A program made the translations under genes and the position numbers. From JBGPBY01 sp041481485 (GTDB lineage: Bacteria; Acidobacteriota; Terriglobia; 20CM-2-55-15), in NCBI GenBank assembly GCA_041481485.1, contig JBGPBY010000027.1:1-25008 (forward strand): DNA of 25,008 nucleotides, given 5' to 3'. Shown here one piece after another: positions 15,463 to 22,821 of this stretch. The notes beneath the pieces were generated by a model. That model made no database searches and was not told the DNA's origin. It saw nothing but the letters and a program-made list of their open reading frames with translations. Every line of letters starts with the position of its first letter. The first letter of the stretch is position 1.

Positions 15463-16434
15463 ATGAACAACGCTTTCTATCAGGCAGCGAGGCAAGGTGC
15501 GGCTGTTTTGAAACAGGACTGGTTCGGAGGAATTGTCCGGTTGACCGGACCGGATCGCGTAACGTGGCTGCAGGGTATGGTGACCAATGACGTCGAAAAG
15601 CTCCATTCCGGAGAAGGCGTCTATGCCGCTCACCTGAGTGCCCAGGGAAAACTCATTGGACAGATGACGATTCTGGTCGATGACGATGCAGTCTGGCTTA
15701 CGGCAGAGACTTCGAACGTGAAGAAGTTGGCCGGTGCTCTCAATCCCATGATCATCATGGAAGAGGTGACCATGGAAGACCAGACTCCTCAGTTTGAATC
15801 GATTGGCCTGCTGGGTCCGTCTGGAAGATCGGTACTGGAATCCTGGATCGGAGAACCGCTCAAACTCGAAAAACTCTACGATCACCGAAGGCTCAGTGAA
15901 GACTGTCTGCACATAGTTCGCGACGAACTCGGATTTACACTTTGGGTACGTGCGGGCAAAGCGGATGCGATCCTGAGTCAGCTTGCTGGTTTGGGCGCGG
16001 TGCCCGTCGACGAATCGACGTGGAATACCGTTCGCATCGAGAACGGCATGCCAATATACGGCATCGATATCGACGAGACGACGTCGCTTCCGGAACTCGG
16101 GGAAAAGGGAATCAGCTACGACAAGGGATGTTATATCGGCCAGGAGGTCGTTGCACGAGTCAAGTACATCGGACATGTAAACCGCCGATTCGTTGGTTTT
16201 ATCTGCGATGGAGGCAGGGTGCCCGAACCGAAGAGCAAAGTAAGACTGAGTGGCAAAGACGTGGGTTACTTGACCAGCAGCGCGATGTCGATAGCTCTGA
16301 AAAAGCCAATCGCGCTCGGTTTTGCCGGTCGTTTGGCTGCGGCTGCCGGAACGCAGGTGGAGCTTCGGTCCGTCGAGATTGAGACCTCTGCGACAATCTC
16401 AGACTTGCCGATTTTGCGTAGTGCATCCTTTTGA
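15463..16434 (+). CDS. ygfZ: YgfZ, folate-binding protein for Fe-S cluster maintenance
   Basis: This 323-residue protein belongs to the YgfZ/GcvT/COG0354 family. Its signature K-G-C-Y-x-G-Q-E is present as KGCYIGQEV with Cys223. The N-terminal half is GcvT-like (VRLTGPDRVTWLQGMVTNDV, residues 22-41). In E. coli and mitochondria (IBA57) such proteins use tetrahydrofolate and are needed for activity of certain 4Fe-4S enzymes such as MiaB. That fits, in theme only, with the ISC operon in the same window. The gene begins at ATG 15463, the first residue being MNNAFYQAA, and has no visible ribosome site. It converges on the cbpA-like gene with a perfect inverted repeat between them. Confidence 0.92.
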   Translation: MNNAFYQAARQGAAVLKQDWFGGIVRLTGPDRVTWLQGMVTNDVEKLHSGEGVYAAHLSAQGKLIGQMTILVDDDAVWLTAETSNVKKLAGALNPMIIMEEVTMEDQTPQFESIGLLGPSGRSVLESWIGEPLKLEKLYDHRRLSEDCLHIVRDELGFTLWVRAGKADAILSQLAGLGAVPVDESTWNTVRIENGMPIYGIDIDETTSLPELGEKGISYDKGCYIGQEVVARVKYIGHVNRRFVGFICDGGRVPEPKSKVRLSGKDVGYLTSSAMSIALKKPIALGFAGRLAAAAGTQVELRSVEIETSATISDLPILRSASF

Positions 16435-16450
16435 AGATCGCTCGCTGTTC

Positions 16451-16527
16451 CCCTGTAGGCGCGGTCTATGACCGCGCACAGTCGCTACACTCGGGATCGG
16501 GCGCGGTCATAGACCGCGCCTACAGGG
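16451..16527. repeat. 27-bp perfect inverted repeat between convergent genes
   Basis: The left arm 16451-16477 and right arm 16501-16527 are perfect reverse complements over 27 bases, with a 23-base loop. Each arm also contains an inner palindrome (GCGCGGTC-TAT-GACCGCGC). The element lies between ygfZ and the cbpA-like gene, which point toward each other. The sequence looks like a REP-type palindromic element and could also act as a bidirectional terminator. Confidence 0.92.
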
Positions 16528-16588
16528 AAACTGGCAGTTAAAATTCGAAAGGACGCATTACCCGATTTTGCGTTGAATAGTATTCCCT

Positions 16589-17527
16589 CTAATCCGTTTG
16601 TTCGCCGAGCCGCGGATTGAACCGGGAAACTTTCCGCAATTCTTCAAACAATTTCTTTTCTTCAGCAGTAAGGTTTTTCGGCGTGACGATTTTCAAAATT
16701 GCGAAATGATCTCCGCGTCCTCCATTGCGGATATTCATTCCCTGGCCGCGCAGGCGCAAGCGCTGTCCTGACGCGACACCGGGGGGAACGCGGGTTTCAG
16801 CCCGTCCATCGAGTGTGGGCACTTCTATAGTGGCGCCGAGAGCGGCCTCCCAGGGAGTGATTTCGACTACGGTTTCCGTATCATCGCCCTTTACTGCCAG
16901 TTTGGGATGAGGCTGCTGCTTGAGACGAACGTAGAGGTCTCCGCCTTGCGGTCCACCGCCGGAAATTCGAATTTTGCTGTCGTCCCGGGCGCCCGGCGGA
17001 ATCCGCACATCGAGCACCTTCTGATTCTGGCCAAAACTGATGTTGAGCTTTTTAGTGGTTCCGCGATGCATTTCGACCAGAGGCAGAGTCAGTTCCGTCT
17101 CTGCATCGGCCGGCGCCTGATTCCTTGTACGCGCTCCGCCGCCGGCTCCTCTGGGAATTCCGCCGAACAGCGATTCGAAGAAGTCGCTGAATGAGCTTCC
17201 CTGATTGCCGAATCCGCCCTGACCGCGGCCGCCTCCGAAGAGATCGTTGAGATCGACATTGCCCTGCCAGTTCGGCGGCGGCGTGAAATCAGATCCGCTC
17301 TTCCAGTTCGCACCCAGCTCATCATATTTCGATCGTTTGTCCGGATCGCTGAGAACTTCGTAAGCTTCCTGGATTTCCTTGAATCGATCTTCAGATTGTT
17401 TGTTATTCGGATTGAGATCGGGATGGTACTTCCGCGCCAGCTTGCGATAAGACTTCTTGATTTCGTCTTCTTTGGCCTCGCGTGTGACGCCAAGGGTTTC
17501 GTAGTAGTCTCGGAACTTCACTGCCAT
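16589..17527 (-). CDS. CbpA-type DnaJ-class J-domain protein
   Basis: This is a 312-residue type II J protein. Its order is: J domain (residues 6-72, HPD at 35-37), a Gly/Phe-rich linker (about 90-135, FGGGRGQGGFGNQGSSF), and the two C-terminal beta domains that bind clients (about 140-300), with LKQQPHPKLAVKGDD and VPTLDGRAETRVPPG. The zinc-finger repeats of true DnaJ are missing, so it is CbpA-like and not DnaJ. It would stimulate a DnaK ATPase; the HscA in this window is not its expected partner. The gene follows the MBL-fold gene by 18 bases, yet a perfect TATAAT lies in that gap, so it may have its own leaderless promoter. Confidence 0.93.
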   Translation of the reverse strand: MAVKFRDYYETLGVTREAKEDEIKKSYRKLARKYHPDLNPNNKQSEDRFKEIQEAYEVLSDPDKRSKYDELGANWKSGSDFTPPPNWQGNVDLNDLFGGGRGQGGFGNQGSSFSDFFESLFGGIPRGAGGGARTRNQAPADAETELTLPLVEMHRGTTKKLNISFGQNQKVLDVRIPPGARDDSKIRISGGGPQGGDLYVRLKQQPHPKLAVKGDDTETVVEITPWEAALGATIEVPTLDGRAETRVPPGVASGQRLRLRGQGMNIRNGGRGDHFAILKIVTPKNLTAEEKKLFEELRKVSRFNPRLGEQTD

Positions 17528-17533
17528 GCAATC

Positions 17534-17539
17534 ATTATA
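17534..17539 (-). promoter_or_regulatory. Perfect -10 box abutting the cbpA-like start codon
   Basis: On the coding strand TATAAT is followed by GATTGC and then ATG, a gap of six bases, so transcription would begin at or next to the ATG. There is no Shine-Dalgarno between them. The best -35 at a 17-base spacing is TCGAAG, which is weak. The box lies in the 18-base gap after the MBL-fold gene. Confidence 0.45.
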
Positions 17540-17545
17540 GGGGCT

Positions 17546-18367
17546 CTAAATCGTTACTTCGAGTCCCTCCCGGGCGGCGATGACGTCGGGATGAAGTTTC
17601 ATCGCACTGCGCAGGATCTCCTCAACGGTGGAATCTTCGTGGTATGGATCGTGATGAAATAAGGCAATCTTCCTTGCTCCGGCTTTGATGCCGGTGGACA
17701 TGGCCTGTGTCCAGCTGCTGTGTCCCCAACCTGCATGTTCTGGGAGTTCTTCCGGGGTGTATTGAGAATCCACGATCAGGAAGTCCGTATCCTTTGCAAG
17801 GAGCTCCATATTCCGGTCGCTCCACTCGACCCCGTGCTCGACATCCGTGCAGTACGAAATCGATCTCCCGTTTTGCGTGATTCGATAGCCGACGCATCCC
17901 TGGGGGTGATACAGAGGGAGCACAAGAACCTTCGTATCCGCAATGTTGAAAATTCCCTCAGCCAGATCGACGTAGTCCCGGGAACACGGTAACTTCGACA
18001 TGTCGATCGGAAAGTACGGGTTTGCCATCATCTTGGCAAGCGCATCCTTGACGACGCTCGTGTCCCGCCTGCCCGCGAAGTAAAACGTGAAGTGATTAAT
18101 CGCTTTGTAGAGCGGCCTGAAGAAAGGAATCCCCTGAATGTGATCCAGATGAAAATGGCTGAACAGGATATGCCCGCGAATGGGGGTGTCGTTGAATTCC
18201 CGCTCGAGTTCCTTTCCGAGCAGACGGATTCCCGTACCGCCATCCAGAATCAGGATCTGGCCCCCATCCGTTCGAATTTCGATACAGGATGTATTTCCAC
18301 CAAATCCCATGTTCTCAACTTGCGGTGTTGGCGTCGATCCACGTACCCCCCAGAATCGGACGCGCAT
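17546..18367 (-). CDS. MBL-fold metallo-hydrolase
   Basis: This is a 273-residue metallo-beta-lactamase-fold protein. The metal-binding motif is HFHLDH (His71, His73, Asp75, His76). Further likely ligands are in PLYHPQG, SYCTDVEHG and ALFHHDPYH near the C-terminus. The N-terminus VRFWGVRGSTPTP and the GGNTSCIEI segment are typical of the cyclic-phosphodiesterase/PhnP-like and RNase Z-like branch, so hydrolysis of a phosphodiester or cyclic nucleotide is plausible but not proven. AGAGGA before the ATG is a good ribosome site. It is first of two genes with the cbpA-like gene and divergent from the kinase. Confidence 0.86.
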   Translation of the reverse strand: MRVRFWGVRGSTPTPQVENMGFGGNTSCIEIRTDGGQILILDGGTGIRLLGKELEREFNDTPIRGHILFSHFHLDHIQGIPFFRPLYKAINHFTFYFAGRRDTSVVKDALAKMMANPYFPIDMSKLPCSRDYVDLAEGIFNIADTKVLVLPLYHPQGCVGYRITQNGRSISYCTDVEHGVEWSDRNMELLAKDTDFLIVDSQYTPEELPEHAGWGHSSWTQAMSTGIKAGARKIALFHHDPYHEDSTVEEILRSAMKLHPDVIAAREGLEVTI

Positions 18368-18614
18368 CAGACTGATCCTCTTATCATCGCTTCTGTTTTC
18401 ACTTTCGCAATTTTCAAATCGATCTCGATTAAGGTAACCAACTTTTGTACCACATGTGCGGCTGGAGCGATGAACGGTGTTTTGCGTCGGAAACGCTAAA
18501 TTATGTGCTTTGAACCTTGCCCCGGTGAAATTAACATAACGTCACCACTCGTCGAAGGCTGCTGGCATCGGAGGAAAGCATTTTGCACTGGCTTACCCCT
18601 GAAACGAATTCGTT

Positions 18615-20297
18615 GTGAAAAATACGTTACTGCGTAGCGCGGCCATGGAGAATATTGTTGCGCCCGTACGACGCTTTTTGCAGTCGGGCTGGGCCCAGTT
18701 CCCGAATCGTCTCAAGAGTCTGCGCTCTCCCATTTTAGTTGCGGTCGCTTATTATCTTGGCGCCCAAATCGCGTTTGCTGTGGGGACATTATCGGATCGC
18801 ATTTTTGCACCGTTCTGGCCTCCGAACATTGTTCTTTTCTGTGCTCTGATCTTTGTGCCGAAACGTCAGTGGTGGTGGTACATTGCTGCGGCGTTTCCTG
18901 CACATGCCATAGCGGAATATTCCGTAGGTATGCCGGCCGCTCAAATGCTGGTGGCGTTTGCTACAAACTGCGCAGTAGCGATGTTGAATGCGTATGGTCT
19001 CCGGTATTTTCTGAAAGAGCGTCCATGGCTGGGCACACTTTGGAGTTCCTCGATCTATATCCTTGTCACCGCCGCTGTGGGGCCCGCAATCTCAGCACTG
19101 GGCGGTGCATTTGTCCAGGTTCTCGGTACGGGGCACCTTCTTCATTACTGGGCCTATTGGGGAAACTGGTATATGTCCAATGCTCTCGGCAGCGTGACAC
19201 TGGGACCGGTGATTCTGACCTGGTTCGATCGGCGTTCGCGGCCTGAACGATGGAATTCCCGGCGCACCATTGAAGCCTGCGTTCTGGCACTCAGTCTTGG
19301 AGTAGTTTGTACCTTCGTTTTTCACGCGGGCGGTGGAACGGTCGAGGAGGGCTTTCTTCCCGCCTTGCTCTACAGTCCCATACCTTTCCTGTTGTGGGCC
19401 GCAATTCGCTTCGGACAGCGGGGCTCAAGCGGCGCCATTCTTGTTGTAACCATCGTTTCCATCTGGCAGAACCTGCGTAATGTAACTGTGTTTGGCGGGG
19501 TCAATACGGAAAGAAATGTCCTGGCGCTGCAGATCTTTCTAATGGGGCTTGGGGTATCCGTATTCTTGCTCGGTGCGGCTATCGATGAACTGGCGCGGTC
19601 CGGAGACGCCATGAGAGAGCTTGCCGGTGCGCTGCTGCGAGTTCAGGACGAAGAGCGCCGCCGTATTGCGAGAGAGCTTCATGACAGTACCGGGCAGAAT
19701 CTGGCCGTGGCCGGTCTGACATTGAATCGCATCAAGGGATTGGTTCCGGAATCCTGTGCTCCGGCTATTGCCGAACTCAACGAGATTCTTCGGCAATCGA
19801 TGGTGGAGATTCGAACGGTTTCCTACCTTTTACATCCTCCGATGCTCGATGGCATCGGCTTTGATATCGCGTTGCGCGCATATGTTGGCGGATTTTCAAA
19901 GCGCACCGGCATCAATGTCGAGTTGAGCCTTCCTCCAAGCACAGGACGAATGCCTTCTTCGGTGGAGCTGGTGCTGTTTCGGATTGTCCAGGAGGCATTG
20001 ACCAACGTATGGCGGCACTCGGGAAGCGAGACGGCCCGTATCCAGCTTTCCCAGAACTCAATTTATGGCGACCGTCAGGTAACGTTGAGCATCGAAGATT
20101 TCGGAAAAGGCATTCCCAATCGAATACGAGCATCGACACTGTCGAGTTCACGCCGCCCGGTTCCTGTAGGCCTTGGACTTGTGAGTATGCGCGAGCGACT
20201 CCATCAGATCGGCGGCGCTCTGGAAATTGACTCCGCAAGCGGCAAGACCGTAATCCGCGCCATTGTGAAGCTGAATTCTCCGATTCCTGCGAATTGA
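18615..20297 (+). CDS. MASE1-domain histidine kinase (HisKA_3 / NarL type)
   Basis: This is a 560-residue membrane sensor kinase. The N-terminal 320 residues form a MASE1-type sensor with about eight membrane segments, including FWPPNIVLFCALIFVP. Then comes a HisKA_3 dimerisation domain with the phospho-acceptor His356 in RRIARELHDSTGQN, and an HATPase domain with VQEALTNVWRHS (N box), IEDFGKGIP (G1) and GLGLVSMRERL (G2). Such kinases normally pair with a NarL/LuxR-type response regulator, but none is next to it. The start GTG 18615 is the first start after an in-frame stop; ATG 18645 is an alternative. Ligand unknown. Confidence 0.9.
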   Translation: MKNTLLRSAAMENIVAPVRRFLQSGWAQFPNRLKSLRSPILVAVAYYLGAQIAFAVGTLSDRIFAPFWPPNIVLFCALIFVPKRQWWWYIAAAFPAHAIAEYSVGMPAAQMLVAFATNCAVAMLNAYGLRYFLKERPWLGTLWSSSIYILVTAAVGPAISALGGAFVQVLGTGHLLHYWAYWGNWYMSNALGSVTLGPVILTWFDRRSRPERWNSRRTIEACVLALSLGVVCTFVFHAGGGTVEEGFLPALLYSPIPFLLWAAIRFGQRGSSGAILVVTIVSIWQNLRNVTVFGGVNTERNVLALQIFLMGLGVSVFLLGAAIDELARSGDAMRELAGALLRVQDEERRRIARELHDSTGQNLAVAGLTLNRIKGLVPESCAPAIAELNEILRQSMVEIRTVSYLLHPPMLDGIGFDIALRAYVGGFSKRTGINVELSLPPSTGRMPSSVELVLFRIVQEALTNVWRHSGSETARIQLSQNSIYGDRQVTLSIEDFGKGIPNRIRASTLSSSRRPVPVGLGLVSMRERLHQIGGALEIDSASGKTVIRAIVKLNSPIPAN

Positions 20298-20350
20298 ATC
20301 CGGGAAGCCACCCGCCGAAGCGCCACCGATTTTGCTGTAGTGTTTGATGC

Positions 20351-20356
20351 TATAGT
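20351..20356 (+). promoter_or_regulatory. -10 box abutting the cinA-like start codon
   Basis: TATAGT is followed by TTTCGCCA and then ATG (20365), a gap of eight bases, so the transcript would begin at or one base before the start codon. No ribosome site is present. The TATAGTTTTC string is the same as at ygfZ. The region before it (20298-20350) has no clear -35. Confidence 0.4.
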
Positions 20357-20364
20357 TTTCGCCA

Positions 20365-21111
20365 ATGGCAAAGGCTGCAGCAATTGTTGTGATCGGGAAC
20401 GAGATTCTGTCCGGAAAAACCAAGGACGAGAATTCCGGATTCCTGGCTCAGGAACTGCGAAGTCTTGGCGTCGATGTTCGAAGGATTCTCGTGATTCCAG
20501 ATCAACTCGACACCATTGCCGATGAAGTGCGAAATGCGTCTGAAGCGCATGATTATGTTTTTACCAGCGGTGGAGTCGGTCCCACTCACGATGACCTCAC
20601 CATGCATGGTATCGCCCGGGCATTTCATCAAAAGGTAAAGCGGAATCGCGACCTGGAGTTGGCGCTTCGCGGATATTATCCGCCCCAGCTGGTTGAGCCG
20701 AATTTACTGATGGCGGATGTTCCGGAAAATGCCCGGTTGTTGAGCCGGCCCGGAATGTGGTTTCCGGTTGTTGTGGTTCACAATGTCTACATATTTCCGG
20801 GAGTGCCGGAAATACTGCAGCGAAAGTTCGCCAATATTCGGGAAATGTTTCGCGAAGATCCTTATCATCTGGTGGAAGTTTTTCTGCGTGCCGATGAAGG
20901 ACAGATTGCCCTGATTCTTCACCAGGTTCTCGAGGAATATCCGGAACTTCAATTGGGTTCGTATCCGTATTTCACCAAACCGGAATATTCGATCAAGCTG
21001 ACGTTGGAATCCAAGGACAGCATGTATCTGAAGGCTGCGCATGACTTCCTGCTTGAAGAACTGTCCAGGATCGGCGTTTATCCGATTCAACTTACTCAGC
21101 CGGTGCAATGA
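20365..21111 (+). CDS. CinA N-domain (MoaB/Mog-fold) protein
   Basis: This 248-residue protein is the molybdopterin-binding-fold part of the CinA family: VIGNEILSGKTKDENS (residues 9-24), then VFTSGGVGPTHDDLT (about 65-79). The C-terminal nicotinamide-nucleotide amidase (PncC) domain of full-length CinA (about 400 residues) is absent. The N-terminal domain alone is reported to act as an ADP-ribose or nucleotide pyrophosphatase in some homologs, so a nucleotide-housekeeping role is possible. It overlaps ywbE by four bases (ATGA), which indicates coupling. The proposed start has a -10 box but no ribosome site. Confidence 0.87.
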   Translation: MAKAAAIVVIGNEILSGKTKDENSGFLAQELRSLGVDVRRILVIPDQLDTIADEVRNASEAHDYVFTSGGVGPTHDDLTMHGIARAFHQKVKRNRDLELALRGYYPPQLVEPNLLMADVPENARLLSRPGMWFPVVVVHNVYIFPGVPEILQRKFANIREMFREDPYHLVEVFLRADEGQIALILHQVLEEYPELQLGSYPYFTKPEYSIKLTLESKDSMYLKAAHDFLLEELSRIGVYPIQLTQPVQ

Positions 21112-21311
21112 ACGGCCAGATCAGGTCTAACATTCGGCCAGGATTGAAAGTCCGGGTTGTCGAGAAACAGAACCAGCGGACCGGGCAGCTGACCGAAGGC
21201 GTGGTTCTGAAACTCCTGACCAAATCTCCAAATCATCCGCATGGAATCAAGGTAATGCTCGTCGGTGGTGTGGTCGGCCGGGTGAAGGAAATCGTGCCGG
21301 AACAAGTTTGA
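21108..21311 (+). CDS. ywbE: YwbE family protein (DUF2196)
   Basis: This small basic protein of 67 residues matches the YwbE family along its length: NGQIRSNIRPGLKVRVVEKQ, then LTKSPNHPHGIKVML and GRVKEIVPEQ. The family is widespread in bacteria and of unknown function; the fold is a small beta barrel that may bind nucleic acid, which is only inference. Start and stop codons overlap (ATGA) with the CinA-like gene, so the two are translated together. Confidence 0.9.
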   Translation: MNGQIRSNIRPGLKVRVVEKQNQRTGQLTEGVVLKLLTKSPNHPHGIKVMLVGGVVGRVKEIVPEQV

Positions 21312-21492
21312 AAATTCACTCATCAAGCACGAAAAACTAAACAATCTTCCAGGCAGTACCCACTCTCTCACCTGACCGGCTAATTCTTGTCACTGTCCCT
21401 CCGGAGTCGGGTCAGAGATCCACTCACCCTGCCACCCTCGTCAGTTTCTATCCAAGAGGATTCCGAACTATTAGAAAAACAAAGGGAGCACC

Positions 21493-22197
21493 ATGCGCGA
21501 TTCAAAAACGATTCAAGGAACTCAAACCCGCAGACAGCTACTCCAAACATTTCTTGCCGGTGCCGCCGGGTTGGCCGGATCGTCTGTACTTCAATTTGCC
21601 CTGACCTCTCCTGCGTTTGCTCAGACAAAGCTGACTCCGGACGAAGCCCTGCGGGAACTGATGTCGGGAAACCAGCGGTTCGCATCCAATCAACTGACTT
21701 CAATGCAGAAAGACCTCGGCTTGCTCAGGAACCACACCGCGGAGAAGCAGGAGCCGTTCGCTGCAGTGCTTGCATGCGCCGACTCGCGAGTCCCGGTTGA
21801 ACTGGTATTTGACCAGACCATTGGACAGCTTTTCGTAACGCGGGTCGCAGGCAACGTGGTCGCGCCCGAAATTATAGCGAGTCTCGAATATTCGGTAGCC
21901 GAACTGGGTGTCAAGGCCATTCTCGTCCTCGGACATACCAACTGCGGGGCAGTGAAGGCAGCGATGAAGGGCGACGCCGTTCCGGGACAGATCAGTACGT
22001 TGTACACGGCGCTGCGTCCTGCCGTTGAGCAGTCCGGCGGAGACATCGAGAAAGCCATTGAAGCGAATTCCAGGATTCAGGCGGACCTTCTACGAACTTC
22101 GTCAACGGTCATTCGAGACGCGGATCGAGCCGGGAAAATCAAGGTCGTGTCAGGGGTTTATGACCTGGCGTCTGGAAAGGTGAGATTGACCGTATAG
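21493..22197 (+). CDS. Tat-exported beta-class carbonic anhydrase
   Basis: This is a 234-residue beta-carbonic anhydrase that interconverts CO2 and bicarbonate. Zinc ligands are Cys95 in ACADSRVP (with Asp97 and Arg99 as the catalytic dyad), His148 and Cys151 in GHTNCGA. The N-terminus is a twin-arginine signal: TRRQLLQTF at residues 12-20, a hydrophobic segment, and AFA at about 41-43, so the folded, metal-loaded enzyme would be exported to the periplasm. The start follows GGGAGC. The gene has no co-directional neighbour close by and is followed by the repeat element. Confidence 0.94.
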   Translation: MRDSKTIQGTQTRRQLLQTFLAGAAGLAGSSVLQFALTSPAFAQTKLTPDEALRELMSGNQRFASNQLTSMQKDLGLLRNHTAEKQEPFAAVLACADSRVPVELVFDQTIGQLFVTRVAGNVVAPEIIASLEYSVAELGVKAILVLGHTNCGAVKAAMKGDAVPGQISTLYTALRPAVEQSGGDIEKAIEANSRIQADLLRTSSTVIRDADRAGKIKVVSGVYDLASGKVRLTV

Positions 22198-22240
22198 GGC
22201 TCCCAAGAAATGACAATTGAACAGTGAACCTTGAACATTT

Positions 22241-22301
22241 CCCCACGTTGAGAGTTGTCAAATGTTCTGCTGTACGTTTGTCAAATGGCCCTGGCGAACT
22301 G
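22241..22301 (-). repeat. TTTGACAA repeat, copy B (inverted)
   Basis: This copy faces the opposite way to C, D and E and forms the left inner arm of the element. Its reverse complement equals positions 2-57 of the window over 56 bases. It has both TTTGACAA boxes and the CTCTCAACG variant. Confidence 0.9.
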
Positions 22302-22451
22302 ACCCACTGGCGCAATTCTCAATACATTGGAAGTGTTCATGTGCTTTCAGCGGAAAAAATAGCCGCGATTGTCGCCGAAAACCGCGAACTTTGCCGAATC
22401 ATCGTGGCATCCATCAAGACGGCTCGAGCCTCCGCCAATGAACATTTCTAA
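22302..22451 (+). pseudogene. Short remnant coding frame inside the element
   Basis: After copy B the frame runs open as THWRNSQYIGSVHVLSAEKI, followed by a helical stretch ending NEHF and stop codons. A GTG at about 22339 could start a 37-residue peptide. The C-terminal part (VAENRELCRIIVASIKTAR) looks like the last helix of a four-helix-bundle (S23-like) protein, judged by memory of the family only. The upstream part is replaced by repeat sequence, so it is probably a fragment, not a gene. Confidence 0.35.
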
Positions 22452-22480
22452 TGATAGAGAAATCCGGTCATTGGGTAATT

Positions 22481-22554
22481 GGGCCAGTTCGCCAGGGCCA
22501 TTTGACAAACGTACAGCAGAACATTTGACAACTCACAACGTGGGGAACCTGGCG
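22481..22554 (+). repeat. TTTGACAA repeat, copy C
   Basis: The unit carries CGCCAGG (22490-22496) and its complement CCTGGCG (22548-22554) at its ends. Between them are two TTTGACAA boxes at 22501-22508 and 22524-22531, starts 23 bases apart, and then CTCACAACGTGGGG. Confidence 0.92.
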
Positions 22555-22606
22555 GGGTCCGCGTGAATGCAGGTCTCAGACGATTTCGAGTTTGAATTGG
22601 GCCAAT

Positions 22607-22680
22607 GGGCCAGTTCGCCAGGTTCATTTGACGAACGTACAACAGAACATTTGACAACTCACAACGTGAGGATCCTGGCG
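22607..22680 (+). repeat. TTTGACAA repeat, copy D
   Basis: This copy starts 126 bases after copy C. CGCCAGG (22616-22622) and CCTGGCG (22674-22680) bound it. The first box is changed to TTTGACGA; the second is intact. The spacer before it shares AATTGGGCCAATGGGC with the spacer before copy E. Confidence 0.92.
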
Positions 22681-22718
22681 GGACGGATCAGACGATTAGA
22701 AGTCTAGATTGGGCCAAT

Positions 22719-22783
22719 GGGCCAGTTCGCCAGGGCCATTTGACAATCGTCCAGCAGAACAATTGACAACTCACAACGTGGGG
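22719..22783 (+). repeat. TTTGACAA repeat, copy E
   Basis: This copy starts 112 bases after copy D. The boxes read TTTGACAA and ATTGACAA. It passes directly into the right terminal inverted repeat (GTTCACTGTTCAATTG, 22788-22803) and lacks the closing CCTGGCG. Confidence 0.9.
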
Positions 22784-22821
22784 AAATGTTCACTGTTCAA
22801 TTGCCATTTTTTTGGGGGCTA

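Larger units (their letters stand above)
22214..22803. mobile_element. Repeat-built element with terminal inverted repeats (MITE-like)
   Basis: This 590-base element is bounded by a perfect 16-bp terminal inverted repeat (22214-22229 and 22788-22803, CAATTGAACAGTGAAC on the left). The match continues inward for about 70 bases as inverted copies of a TTTGACAA-rich unit, broken by one 7-base insertion at 22230-22236. Inside lie one inverted copy (B) and three direct copies (C, D, E) of the unit, plus a short remnant frame. It fills the space between two convergent genes. No transposase is present and no target duplication was clear, so movement, if any, would need a partner elsewhere. Confidence 0.7.

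Noticed and set aside
21312..21492. Hairpin before the carbonic anhydrase (TGACCGGCT with AGTCGGGTCA)
   Set aside because: The arms pair only with a mismatch and a loop of over 20 bases, without a T run, so no role could be supported.
22448..22657. 69-residue - strand frame with repeated LANWP motifs
   Set aside because: It is simply the translation of repeat copies C and D; the peptide repetition follows from the DNA repeats.
22481..22783. CRISPR array
   Set aside because: The units are long (about 65-75 bases), diverged, unequally spaced (126 and 112 bases), share spacer sequence, and one copy is inverted. No cas genes are present.
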